In this document: piece by piece, positions 50,948-59,584 of the stretch | Numbering within the stretch: position 1 is the first letter of the stretch | Layout of the letters: each line of letters starts with the position of its first letter | Translations under genes and position numbers: made by a program | From: Klebsiella pneumoniae | GTDB taxonomy: Bacteria; Myxococcota_A; UBA796; SXON01 | DNA: 64,000 nucleotides | NCBI GenBank assembly: GCA_945862325.1 | Contig: CAMAXZ010000010.1 | Span: 1-64,000 of the forward strand | Reading direction: 5' to 3' | The notes under the pieces: model-generated | What the model was told of the DNA's origin: nothing | Database searches by the model: none | What the model saw: the letters and a program-made list of their open reading frames with translations, nothing else

Positions 50948-51964
50948 TTGGACGCGGTCTTGTTTCCCTTCTCGGAGTACTGGGTGTTCTACGCCGTGTT
51001 CATCGTGTTCGTACTCGCGATGCTGGCGCTCGATCTCGGCGTGTTCCATCGCGAGTCGCACGCCGTCGGCTTCGCCGAGTCCGCCGCGTGGACCGCGGTC
51101 TGGGTCAGCCTCGCGCTCGCCTTCAACGCGGGCCTCTACGCCTACGCCGCCGCGACCTTCCCGACGGATCCACGACTGACGGCGGTGCCGGGGTTCGACG
51201 CGCAAGCGGCCGCGGAGCGCGTGGGCCTCGAGTTCCTCACGGGCTTCGTCGTCGAGAAGGCGCTCGCGGTCGACAACATCTTCGTGTTCTCGATGGTGTT
51301 CGCGTACTTCGCGATCCCCGCGAAGTACCAGCACCGCGTGCTCGTGTGGGGCATCCTCGGCGCGTTGATGTTCCGCGCGGTGTTCATCGCGCTCGGCGCG
51401 GCGCTGCTGCGCGTTGACGTGATCGTCCTGATCGCGGGCGTGTTCCTCGTGGTCACGGGGTTGAAGCTCATGTTCGGGCCGGACCACGCCATCGAGCCGG
51501 AGCGCAACCCGGTGATCCGTCTCCTCCGTCGGGTGCTCCCGATCTCCGACGAGCTCGCGGGGGGCCGCTTCTTCGTGACACGGGACGGGGTCCTGCACGG
51601 CACGCCGCTCTTCGTGGCGCTCGTCGTGATCGAGCTGTCCGACGTGGTGTTCGCCATCGACTCCGTGCCGGCGATCTTCGCGATCACGTCCGAGCCGATG
51701 ATCGTGTTCACGGCGAACATCTTCGCGATCCTCGGCCTCCGATCGCTCTATTTCATGCTCGCCGACATCATCGGGCGCTTCCACGCGCTCAAGTACGGGC
51801 TCGCCGCGGTCCTGGTGTTCGTCGGCCTCAAGATGGCCTGGTTGAACGACCTGTACGGCGGCAAGTTCCCCGTGCTCCTGTCGCTCGGCATCATCGGCGG
51901 TCTGCTGGCGGCGTCGGTCGTGGCGTCGCTGCTCCTGCCGCCGCGCCGCCCGCCCGGGGCCTGA
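50948..51964 (+). CDS. TerC/Alx-family membrane protein
   Basis: A 338-residue protein with about nine transmembrane helices. The family signatures are clear: FVVEKALAVDNIFVFSMVF and VIELSDVVFAIDSVPAIFAIT, with conserved membrane Asp residues. The start FPFSEYWVFYAVFIVFVLAMLALDLGVF resembles E. coli Alx. The family includes manganese exporters and tellurite-resistance proteins. The start is likely TTG at 50948, eight bases after ACGGAG; an open frame from 50885 is less likely. No yybP-ykoY-like leader is seen. Confidence 0.85.
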   Translation: MDAVLFPFSEYWVFYAVFIVFVLAMLALDLGVFHRESHAVGFAESAAWTAVWVSLALAFNAGLYAYAAATFPTDPRLTAVPGFDAQAAAERVGLEFLTGFVVEKALAVDNIFVFSMVFAYFAIPAKYQHRVLVWGILGALMFRAVFIALGAALLRVDVIVLIAGVFLVVTGLKLMFGPDHAIEPERNPVIRLLRRVLPISDELAGGRFFVTRDGVLHGTPLFVALVVIELSDVVFAIDSVPAIFAITSEPMIVFTANIFAILGLRSLYFMLADIIGRFHALKYGLAAVLVFVGLKMAWLNDLYGGKFPVLLSLGIIGGLLAASVVASLLLPPRRPPGA

Positions 51965-51970
51965 GCGCCC

Positions 51971-53071
51971 TCACCGCACCTCGACCACGCCAAGGGGAAC
52001 TCGGCGCCCGTCTACCTGCGCCTCGAGGGCATGGGGGCCGGCGCGCGCCGCCCGCGTCGTGTGGTCCTTCAGGGAGATCGACTTTCGAAGCTCTACTTCG
52101 ACGCCGGGCGCGAGGTCCACGGTGGCGACCTTGAACACCTTGTTTCGGCCTTCGGCGCGGTTGCCGGGGAAGTTGACGGCCAGGTCGACCACGGCGCGCG
52201 TGGGCGAGGAACCCCGGTTCACCACGAACACGCGCACGCGGATGGCGTCCCCGAGCGCCGCGCCGTCCGGAAGCTCCGCGCGTACCGCCACGTCGCCCCC
52301 TCCGGCGCCGAGCAGGGCGATGGCGTCGCGGTCGCCCTTCTTCACGCGGTCGCGCAGGGCATGTCGCAGCAGGTCGCGGCGCGGCTCGGGGGCGTCGACG
52401 ATCCACGACCGGCAGGTGTCCAGGAGCAACGCTGGGTCCTGCTTGCCGATGTCATTGAGGTGGTTCGCCACCGAGCGACGGACATAGGACGACGGGTCGT
52501 CGCGGAGCGGGGTGATCAGCCTGAGCGCCCGGGTCGGGTCGGCGGTCAACGCGGCGACACGAGCGCCCCACGGCAATCGCAGGCGGGTGCCCTCGGACGC
52601 CGCGCGCCGCACGTGCGCGTCCGGGTCGTCCACCCACCGTTCGAGGCGACGAAAGCTCAGTTCAGTCCAACGCTCCAGATAGGGGCGCATCGCGAATTCG
52701 GCGGTGAACCGCTTCGTGAGCTCGTGCATCGCGTCGAAGGCCGCGTCCGGAACATCGAGCGCGTACGTCGCGATCCACGTGCTGTGGGGCAGCAGCTCGA
52801 ACGGGGCCATGCCCCAATCGCCTTCGGTCGCGAGCGGGGGCCCCATGGCCGCGACGACGACCGCCAGGGCACGCGTACGATCCGCCGGGAGCGCGCGATC
52901 GAGCGCCGCCGCGACGTGCCGGCCACGCGCCATGAGCTCGAGCCCGTCGAGCCCCCGAGTCGCGTCGTCCACGAACGACGCGACGGGGAAGCTCGGCTCT
53001 GCCAGGGCGAGGCGCTCTCCCAGCCCCCGGACGCGGGCCGACGAGAAGAAGTGCTTGAGCGGCTCGGCCAT
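51971..53071 (-). CDS. AlkC-like DNA alkylation repair glycosylase
   Basis: A 366-residue protein. MAEPLKHFFSSARVRGLGERL at the start and HVRRAASEGTRLRLPWGAR and SYVRRSVANHLNDIGKQDP in the middle are hallmarks of AlkC HEAT-like-repeat glycosylases, which excise N3-methyladenine and related lesions. The C-terminal 105 residues (AIRVRVFVVNRGSSPTRAVVDLAVNF) form an Ig-like domain of the kind reported in AlkC, where it contacts DNA. The ATG is five bases after the TATACC hexamer that overlaps the promoter of the divergent peptidase gene. Confidence 0.82.
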   Translation of the reverse strand: MAEPLKHFFSSARVRGLGERLALAEPSFPVASFVDDATRGLDGLELMARGRHVAAALDRALPADRTRALAVVVAAMGPPLATEGDWGMAPFELLPHSTWIATYALDVPDAAFDAMHELTKRFTAEFAMRPYLERWTELSFRRLERWVDDPDAHVRRAASEGTRLRLPWGARVAALTADPTRALRLITPLRDDPSSYVRRSVANHLNDIGKQDPALLLDTCRSWIVDAPEPRRDLLRHALRDRVKKGDRDAIALLGAGGGDVAVRAELPDGAALGDAIRVRVFVVNRGSSPTRAVVDLAVNFPGNRAEGRNKVFKVATVDLAPGVEVELRKSISLKDHTTRAARAGPHALEAQVDGRRVPLGVVEVR

Positions 53072-53076
53072 GCGAC

Positions 53077-53084
53077 GGTATAGC
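53077..53084. promoter_or_regulatory. overlapping divergent -10-like element
   Basis: The 22-base gap between the divergent starts (53071 and 53093) has one AT-containing patch, GGTATAGC. It reads TATAGC 8 bases before the peptidase ATG and TATACC 5 bases before the alkC-like ATG on the other strand. Neither gene has a Shine-Dalgarno. Confidence 0.4.
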
Positions 53085-53092
53085 CTGCGCCC

Positions 53093-55357
53093 ATGATCCT
53101 CTTCATGCTCGCCTGCGCCCCGGACGACGACAAGCCCGCCGACACCGTGGAAGACACGGACACGGACACGGACACGGACGCCGACACGGACGCCGACACG
53201 GACTCCGACCCGCCGGCGTACGATTGTTCCGCCGACTACGCCGCGATCACCGCGGGGGTCGGGTCGCTCGACCTCGGCGAGGCGCTGCCGTCGCAGATCA
53301 TCGTGCACGGCGACCGGGCGTGCCCGATCGTGCTCGACGAGTCCAACCGCACCTTCGTGGCGGCCGCCACGCACGGGGCCGGGCGCGCGTTCCACATCGG
53401 GCACGAAGGCATGTTGTCGGCGCCGGAGTACGCGGCCGCCGACGGCGCGCAGCTCGTGCGCAACGTCGTGGCGTGGGCCGGCGGGGATTCGCCGAAAATC
53501 GGGGTCGAAGCAGGAATGGACGGCCTCGCGTCGTGGTTGGTCGCGGAGGGCTTCGACGCCACCGTGGCGTCCGTCGACGCGCTGCCCGAGCTCGACCTCT
53601 ACATCGCCACGTCCTACGCCGATCGAAGCGATGCCGAGGTGGCGGCGATCCAGGCGTGGGTCGAGGCGGGCGGCGGCTGGGTGCAGGGCGGCCACGCGTG
53701 GTGGTGGGCGTACTCCAACGACAACGTCGCGGAAGACTACCCGGGCAACCGGATCTTGAACGCGATGGGCCTCACGATCACCGCCGCCACGGTCGACGCC
53801 GGCACCGACGCGGTCGGCGCCGCCGCGCCCTCGTCGTTGTTCCACGCCGGGCGCGCGCTCGACGCCATCGAGGCCCACCTCGACGGCTCTGCGCCGCTCG
53901 GGCGCGGGGAGCAGGGCGACGCGGCCGCCACGGTCGCCGACGCGGTACAGCAGCTCCCGTTCTCGTTCGCGCTCTACTTCGACCGCGTTCGTGCCCTGCT
54001 CGACGTCGTCGACCCGGTGATCCCGACCGTGTCGGCGCCGCTCGTACGCGCCGATCGGCCGATCGAGGCCCTGCTCGTCACCATCCAGTCGCGCTTCGCC
54101 GAGGAGCTCCCCCCCGAGGAGGTACCGGCGGTGCCGAGCGAGTTCCCCGGCCCCGTGCCGACCACCTCCCCGCGCGTGACCCGCACGGTCAACGTCGACG
54201 CGACCTACGCCGGGATGGACGACGACTATTGGTATGCGGGGGCCTCGGAGCCCGTGTGGCGCGGCACCGGCCTGTACGTTCCGCCCGGCGAGGTGGTCAC
54301 GGTCGAGGTTCCCTCGGCCTGGGTCGGGCAGGGCCTCAGCCTTCGCGTGGGCGCGCACACCGACGAGCTCTGGGGGCTCGGTGAGTGGTCGCGCTTCCCC
54401 GAGCTCTCGCGGGTGTACACGATCGACGCCGCGACGGTGTCCGTCGCGTCCGGGTTCGGCGGGCCCCTCTACCTCCGCGTCCCTGCGGGCACCGCCCTCG
54501 GCGAAGGCCCGCTCACGGTGTCCGGGGCGGTCGAGTACGCGCGCTTCGTCACCGTTGGGGACCCCGACGCGTTCCGCGCCGTCCTCGCGAACGCGCCGCT
54601 CGCGGAGTTCGAAGGTCGTTCGTTCGTCCTCACGGTGCCGTCCGGCGAGGTTCCGTCGGGCGCGGACCCCCAGGCCCTGGTCGACTTCTGGGATCGCGTG
54701 CTCGACGCCGACGCCGACCTCGCCGCGATCGGACGCGCCCGCCCACGCGCGGAGCGCTTCGCGATGGACGTGCAGATCAGCGCGGGGTGGATGCACAGCG
54801 GGTACCCGATCATGGGGTACCAGTACACGTCGGTGCTCGCCGACGACGCGGGGCTCGTAGCGTCGGGCGATTGGGGCGCCTTCCACGAGCTTGGCCACAA
54901 TCACCAGTACGGGCCCACCAATCTGCCGGGCACCACCGAGTGTACGGTCAACCTCTGGTCGGTGTATGCGTCCGAGACCGTGGTCGGGGTCGATCGCGAC
55001 GACGCGCACCCGGCCCTCGCGCCCGACGCGCGCCGCGCGACGATCGACGCGTATGTCGACGGCGGCCGTGACTTCGCGGGCGAGTGGAGCGTCTGGACGT
55101 GCCTCGAGACGTACCTGCAGCTCCAGGAGGCCTTCGGTTGGGAGCTCTACACCGAGCTGAACGCGACCTACCTCGCCATGCCGGAAGACGAACGTCCCAC
55201 CACCGACGACGCCCGCGTGCAACGGTGGGTCGTCGAGTCGTCATGGGCCGCGGGGAAGGATCTCACCGCGTTCTACGCGGCATGGGGCTTCCCGGTCGAC
55301 GACGATACCCGCGCGGCCGTGGAAGGGCTGCCCGAGTGGACCGACCACCCGATGTAG
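53093..55357 (+). CDS. M60-like metallopeptidase lipoprotein
   Basis: A 754-residue lipoprotein (lipobox MLAC, Cys8) with a (DT)n linker (residues 15-40). The C-terminal 430 residues resemble the peptidase M60/enhancin group: an N-terminal substrate-facing beta region (TGLYVPPGEVVTVEVPSAW), then the catalytic helix GAFHELGHNHQYG with the gluzincin HExxH and a conserved Glu in the following WSVYASE. M60 proteases cleave glycoproteins such as mucins, so this may degrade prey or host glycoproteins. The N-terminal 300 residues resemble a GATase-like domain. No Shine-Dalgarno; see the TATAGC element. Confidence 0.8.
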   Translation: MILFMLACAPDDDKPADTVEDTDTDTDTDADTDADTDSDPPAYDCSADYAAITAGVGSLDLGEALPSQIIVHGDRACPIVLDESNRTFVAAATHGAGRAFHIGHEGMLSAPEYAAADGAQLVRNVVAWAGGDSPKIGVEAGMDGLASWLVAEGFDATVASVDALPELDLYIATSYADRSDAEVAAIQAWVEAGGGWVQGGHAWWWAYSNDNVAEDYPGNRILNAMGLTITAATVDAGTDAVGAAAPSSLFHAGRALDAIEAHLDGSAPLGRGEQGDAAATVADAVQQLPFSFALYFDRVRALLDVVDPVIPTVSAPLVRADRPIEALLVTIQSRFAEELPPEEVPAVPSEFPGPVPTTSPRVTRTVNVDATYAGMDDDYWYAGASEPVWRGTGLYVPPGEVVTVEVPSAWVGQGLSLRVGAHTDELWGLGEWSRFPELSRVYTIDAATVSVASGFGGPLYLRVPAGTALGEGPLTVSGAVEYARFVTVGDPDAFRAVLANAPLAEFEGRSFVLTVPSGEVPSGADPQALVDFWDRVLDADADLAAIGRARPRAERFAMDVQISAGWMHSGYPIMGYQYTSVLADDAGLVASGDWGAFHELGHNHQYGPTNLPGTTECTVNLWSVYASETVVGVDRDDAHPALAPDARRATIDAYVDGGRDFAGEWSVWTCLETYLQLQEAFGWELYTELNATYLAMPEDERPTTDDARVQRWVVESSWAAGKDLTAFYAAWGFPVDDDTRAAVEGLPEWTDHPM

Positions 55358-55364
55358 TCGTCGT

Positions 55365-56870
55365 CTACTCGACGAAACACTTCATCTGGTTGACGTTGCC
55401 GATGTCGTTCGCGGTCAACATCTCGACGTAGTCCTCGAACGACACCCCCTTGGGCGCCAACGCCGTGACCGGCTCCGCGTCCGGCGAATCGTCGACGTCG
55501 ATCTCGACGGACGCGTCCCAGACGAGGCTGCCGTTCTCGAGGGTCGCGACGGAGTGACTGTTGAACCCCCACGCGATCCACGGTTCGGTGTTGGCCGCGC
55601 GCACGAGGTGCGTGGTGAAATTGACGCCGAGCACGGTCTGTTGCGCGTCGATCCCCCAGGTGTTGGCGAGCACGCTGAGCAGGCAGCTCATGGAGTGGCA
55701 GTACAACGAGAGGCCCTGTTCCCGGTCCAGCCAGTCCGAGAGCTGTGAGGCGATCGAGATCCAGTAGATGTACTGGCCCGCGTACTCGGAGTACACACCC
55801 GCGTTCGGGCTGTAGATGAGCCACGGGTCGGTGAACAGTCGATCCCGCAGCGCGTCCATCGCCGCGTACGGGTCGTCGACCGGCACGCCCTCCAGCGCGT
55901 CGGCGGTGTCCGCGAGCGCGCCGATCCAAGGCGTCGAATCAGCATACCCCTCGCCCGAACCGTCGCGGAGCTGGCTGGCGCCGGCAAGGCGGTAGATCGT
56001 GTGTCGGGTGGAGCGGAAGCCGGGGATGGGCGCGGGGGTGCACCCGTCGCCGACACACCCGACCCACTCCCAACGGAGCTCGGACGTCTGTCGCCCAAGG
56101 GTCGCCTCGAGCGGATCGAGGTCGATCGCGACACGCTCGGTCCACGTGAGGGCGGCCGGAGCGCTCAGGGACACCGAGACGCCCGTCGGCACCGTCGCGT
56201 CGCCTTCGAGCGTCTGGAGCGCCGGGGTGGCGTATACCCGCGGGGTGCTGCCCCCGGCGTAGGCCACCGGCACGTTGCGAGCGACCCCGTCGGGGTCGGC
56301 CCCCCACGGCGCGAGGTCCGGGTCCTGCCAGGGCTGCACGGCGGGGCTCGCGTCGTCGAAGCGCCCTTCCGGGGTGCGGTACGCCGGCACGTCGATCGGC
56401 GTCGGGCGCACGGTCACGAGGTCGCGCTTGTGGAAGGCGAGCGGCACGATCGTGCCGCTCGCGGCCGAGAACTCGAGGAGCGCGGGGGCGAGGCGGACGA
56501 CGCCGAGGTCCAGGGACGCCACACCGCGCGCGCCGTCGGAGCACTCGCTGAACGCCCAGACCGTCACGACGCCCGGCGCGAAGGGCGCGCCGTCGTCGTC
56601 GCGGCCGTCCCAGGACGCGGGTTCCCCGGCGCCGAAGGTGCCGAGCTGCCGCGCTTGTGTGGGGCCGTCGACGATCCACTCGATCGAGCAGGTGGCGCCC
56701 GCCCCGGTCGCGGCGAGGGTCGCGGAGAGGGTGATCGCCGGGTCCCCGTCGAGGGTCGGGTCGATCACGGTGGCGTCGGCGGTGAGGCTCGGCGTCGGGT
56801 ACGTCGGGTCGGAGGTGCCGTCGCCTTCGTCGGCGGGCGCGCAGGCAAACAGGGAGAAGAGGAGGATCAT
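55365..56870 (-). CDS. transglutaminase-like lipoprotein with FlgD-type Ig domain
   Basis: A 501-residue lipoprotein (lipobox LFAC). Residues about 70-120 have a FlgD-like Ig unit (ASWDGRDDDGAPFAPGVVTVWAF). The C-terminal third shows a possible Cys-His-Asp triad: Cys in LYCHSMSCLLSVLANTWGI, His in GFNSHSVATL and Asp in VWDASVEID, the spacing of transglutaminase-like cysteine proteases. I infer a peptidase or cross-linking role at the surface. Its ATG overlaps the stop of the upstream gene (ATGA); it is convergent with the M60-like gene, 7 bases away. Confidence 0.62.
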   Translation of the reverse strand: MILLFSLFACAPADEGDGTSDPTYPTPSLTADATVIDPTLDGDPAITLSATLAATGAGATCSIEWIVDGPTQARQLGTFGAGEPASWDGRDDDGAPFAPGVVTVWAFSECSDGARGVASLDLGVVRLAPALLEFSAASGTIVPLAFHKRDLVTVRPTPIDVPAYRTPEGRFDDASPAVQPWQDPDLAPWGADPDGVARNVPVAYAGGSTPRVYATPALQTLEGDATVPTGVSVSLSAPAALTWTERVAIDLDPLEATLGRQTSELRWEWVGCVGDGCTPAPIPGFRSTRHTIYRLAGASQLRDGSGEGYADSTPWIGALADTADALEGVPVDDPYAAMDALRDRLFTDPWLIYSPNAGVYSEYAGQYIYWISIASQLSDWLDREQGLSLYCHSMSCLLSVLANTWGIDAQQTVLGVNFTTHLVRAANTEPWIAWGFNSHSVATLENGSLVWDASVEIDVDDSPDAEPVTALAPKGVSFEDYVEMLTANDIGNVNQMKCFVE

Positions 56871-57934
56871 CGGGAGGCTCCGCGGCGTGCGACGATGAGG
56901 AGGCCGAGGGTCAGGAGCGCGCCGAGGGACGCGGGCCCGGGGGCGGTCGAGCACGTGCCCGGGGTCGACGTGGCGTCGTCGTCCCCGGGGATCGCGGACT
57001 CCCAGTCGTCACGCGCGTAGTCTTCGGGCTCGTCGACGTCGTCGGGGGCCTCGTCCACGCGGCCGTCGCAGTCGTCGTCCTTGCCGTTCGCTTCTTCCGA
57101 CGCCCAGGGGCCGACCCACGCGTCGAGGTCGTCACAGTCTTCCTCGGCGGTCGCGCCGTCGCGATCGAGGTCCTCGGCGTCCACGAGGTCTCGCGCGCGG
57201 TCCTGCGCGGCGAGGGCGTCGGTGTCGAAGGCGTACACGAACACCACGCGGGCGGTGTCGCCGGCGGTGAGGTCGCCGAGCTCCACGACCACGCCGGGCT
57301 GGGCGTCGTCGTACGACGCCCCGGTCTGACCCGCGAGGTCGGAGGCGGTCGCGCACCACGCGCACACCCCCGCGCTTCCGTCGCGGGCGGACACCGCCCA
57401 GGCGCGCCCGTCCACCTCGCTCGAGCCCACGGCGACGTCGCCCGAGGCGGTGTTGTTCGTGAGGTAGGAGCCGTTGAGCCAGTAGTCCATGTCGGGATCG
57501 AACAGGCGTGCGGCCATCAGTCCCGGCAGCGCGGTGCGCGCGGTGACGTCGATCACCGTGAACACCACCGGCTCGCCCCACGGAGCCACGATGTGCAGCG
57601 TCACGTCGACGGCGTCGTCCCCGCCTTCGCCGCGGAGGATCGCCACCGCCCCGTCGTCGTCCACCGGGTCGAACGACAACGTGAAGGCGCTCCCGAGGTG
57701 CGCCGCGCTCTGGACCCAGGTCCGATCGCCGCTCTCCAGGATCCACGCGTCGTACATCCAGCCGACGTTCAGGGCGTCCCCGCTGAGCGGGTAGGGGCCC
57801 ACCGTGCCGTCGGGGTCGAAGTAGAGGCCGAGGTTGTCCGCGCCGAAGGAGCCGTCCGCGGACACGCTGACCGCGACGTGGTCCGTCACGACGCGCGTGC
57901 CCGCGAAGGCGCTGGAGAGGAGGAAGAGCAGCAT
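56867..57934 (-). CDS. surface protein with MopE motif and MYXO-CTERM-like tail
   Basis: A 355-residue exported protein (signal peptide MLLFLLSSAFA). The first 240 residues are beta-rich (DHVAVSVSADGSFGADNLGLYF; DVTLHIVAPWGEPVVFTVIDV). Near 250-300 are Asp-rich MopE-type motifs (DLDRDGATAEEDCDDLDAW; NGKDDDCDGRVDEA). The tail CSTAPGPASLGALLTLGLLIVARRG is a Cys-hydrophobic-Arg sorting signal like MYXO-CTERM. It forms an operon with the transglutaminase-like lipoprotein. The ATG at 57934 is preferred over GTG 57949 because TACGGT lies 6 bases before it. Confidence 0.72.
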   Translation of the reverse strand: MLLFLLSSAFAGTRVVTDHVAVSVSADGSFGADNLGLYFDPDGTVGPYPLSGDALNVGWMYDAWILESGDRTWVQSAAHLGSAFTLSFDPVDDDGAVAILRGEGGDDAVDVTLHIVAPWGEPVVFTVIDVTARTALPGLMAARLFDPDMDYWLNGSYLTNNTASGDVAVGSSEVDGRAWAVSARDGSAGVCAWCATASDLAGQTGASYDDAQPGVVVELGDLTAGDTARVVFVYAFDTDALAAQDRARDLVDAEDLDRDGATAEEDCDDLDAWVGPWASEEANGKDDDCDGRVDEAPDDVDEPEDYARDDWESAIPGDDDATSTPGTCSTAPGPASLGALLTLGLLIVARRGASR

Positions 57935-57992
57935 CCAGGCACCGTACACCGCCCGACGTAGGGGCGTCCACGGGGCGCGACGCGGATCGGCG

Positions 57993-58021
57993 TTGACATC
58001 CGAACGGTCGTGCGATTATTG
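57993..58021 (+). promoter_or_regulatory. promoter of the TetR/hydrolase pair with dyad in the spacer
   Basis: TTGACA (57993-57998) and TTATTG (58016-58021) are separated by 17 bases. The spacer contains the imperfect dyad CGAACG-GT-CGTGCG (58001-58014), well placed for repression by the TetR protein encoded 7 bases downstream. The transcript would start at or next to the ATG. Confidence 0.6.
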
Positions 58022-58028
58022 TCCCGGC

Positions 58029-58643
58029 ATGGCCAGCAAAGGGGAAGACACGCGCGCCGCCATCCTGTCCATCGCGATGGAGCAGGCCGCCGTCGTCGGG
58101 CTCGACGGCCTGTCGATCGCGGGGCTCGCCGAGGCCGCGTCCTTGTCCAAGAGCGGGTTGTTCGCCCACTTCGGCTCCAAGGAGTCGTTGCAGATCGAGG
58201 TCATCCGCGCCGCGGCCGATCGCTTCGTCCACGTGGTGGTCCAGCCGGCCCTGCGCGCGCCGCGCGGTGTCCCGCGCTTGTTGGCGCTCGTCGAGCGCTG
58301 GATGGGGTGGGGCGCGCGCTCCGGCGGGTGCTTGTTCGTGTCCGCGTCCGCCGAGCTCGACGACCGCCCGGGGCCCGCGCGCGACGCGCTCGTGCAGACC
58401 CAGCGCGACTGGCTCGACACGCTGGCCGGCGCCGTCCGGATCGCCATCGCCGAGGGCCACCTCGCCGCCGATGTCGACCCGGTGCAGGCGGCGTTCGAGC
58501 TGCATGCCCTCACCCTGGGCTACCACCACGCCCGTCGATTCTTGCGCGACCCTTCGGCCGAGGCGCGGATGCGCGCCGCCGTGGCCGCGCTGTTCGCCCG
58601 TCACGTCACGCCCCTCGGCGCGACGTTTCTCACCCCGCGCTGA
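58029..58643 (+). CDS. TetR-family regulator
   Basis: A 204-residue TetR/AcrR regulator. The helix-turn-helix is KGEDTRAAILSIAMEQAA followed by LSIAGLAEAASLSKSGLFAHFGSKESL. The C-terminal domain (FVHVVVQPALRAPRGVPRLLALVERWMGW; GYHHARRFLRD) fits a ligand-binding TetR_C subgroup common in Proteobacteria. It probably represses itself and the hydrolase gene starting 16 bases downstream. Confidence 0.87.
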   Translation: MASKGEDTRAAILSIAMEQAAVVGLDGLSIAGLAEAASLSKSGLFAHFGSKESLQIEVIRAAADRFVHVVVQPALRAPRGVPRLLALVERWMGWGARSGGCLFVSASAELDDRPGPARDALVQTQRDWLDTLAGAVRIAIAEGHLAADVDPVQAAFELHALTLGYHHARRFLRDPSAEARMRAAVAALFARHVTPLGATFLTPR

Positions 58644-58659
58644 GGCGCAAGGAGCTGCG

Positions 58660-59568
58660 ATGTCCATCGAGCCATTGTCCCGTTCTGAAAAAAGCACGAA
58701 CGTTCGAGCTGTCGGAACAGCCACCACGAGCGAGGGCCGTGCCGCGCTCGAGCGTCGGCTTCGTCAGGGCCTGGCCGCGGCGGAGCGCGTGCACCCGCAG
58801 GTGGCGGCGCATCTCGCGCGGCTCGCGTTCCTGACGCCGGTCCGGCACCCGCGGCCGGCTCGGGAGACGGCGCTCCTCGCCGACGCCGAGCGCTTCACCG
58901 TTCGGGTGGGAGCGCGTCGCGTGGCCGCATGGTCGTGGGGCGACGGCGCGCCCGTGCTTCTGGTCCATGGCTGGGAAGGCCGTGGCGCGCAGCTCGGGGC
59001 CTTCGTGAAGCCGCTCGTCGACGCAGACCTTCGCGTCGTCGCCTTCGACGCTCCCGGACACGGCGAGAGCGACGGATGGACCACGAACCTGCCGGAGATG
59101 GCGGCGGCGGTGCTCGCCGTCGATCACGCCGTCGGCGGGGCGGTCGGGGTGGTCGCGCACAGCTTCGGGGCTTGCGCCGTCTCGCTCGCGATGGTGGAGG
59201 GCTTCGCGCCCCTCGCGGCGGTGTACGTCGCTCCGGCGGCGGGCGTCGAGGAGACGATCGCGCGCTACCGTCGCATCGCCGGGTTCGGCGACGACGTCGA
59301 GTCCCGACTCCGGGCAGATCTTGCGCGGCGAACCACGATCCCGCTCGATCGGATGACGCGGGACGTGCTCTGCGGGGCGCATCCGCAGCCGCCCCTCCTC
59401 GTCGTCCACGACGCGGACGACGACGAGGTCCCGACCGAAGAGGCGCGTTCGATCGTCGATGCGTGGCCGGGCGCGCGCCTGATGGAGACGCACGGCCTCG
59501 GTCACCGCCGTATCCTGCGGGATCCTTCGGTCGTCGCGGCGGCGTCCGCGCACCTCGGAGCGCGCTGA
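58660..59568 (+). CDS. alpha/beta hydrolase
   Basis: A 302-residue hydrolase. LLVHGWEGRGAQ (oxyanion loop), FDAPGHGESDG, the nucleophile elbow VVAHSFGACA (Ser), the acid loop VVHDADDDEVP and the terminal His in THGLGHRRIL provide a complete triad. The first 60 residues are a basic helical extension. Substrate unknown; the TetR gene upstream suggests a xenobiotic or lipid ester. AAGGAG lies before the ATG. Confidence 0.82.
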   Translation: MSIEPLSRSEKSTNVRAVGTATTSEGRAALERRLRQGLAAAERVHPQVAAHLARLAFLTPVRHPRPARETALLADAERFTVRVGARRVAAWSWGDGAPVLLVHGWEGRGAQLGAFVKPLVDADLRVVAFDAPGHGESDGWTTNLPEMAAAVLAVDHAVGGAVGVVAHSFGACAVSLAMVEGFAPLAAVYVAPAAGVEETIARYRRIAGFGDDVESRLRADLARRTTIPLDRMTRDVLCGAHPQPPLLVVHDADDDEVPTEEARSIVDAWPGARLMETHGLGHRRILRDPSVVAAASAHLGAR

Positions 59569-59584
59569 GGATAGGTCCGGACGC

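Noticed and set aside
53150-53213. Short tandem GACACG-like repeats
   Set aside because: They encode the Asp/Thr linker of the M60-like lipoprotein and are explained by coding, not by an array such as CRISPR.
53072-55222. Upstream extension of the AlkC-like frame
   Set aside because: The frame is open because it is antisense to the M60-like gene; AlkC similarity begins exactly at the Met at 53071.
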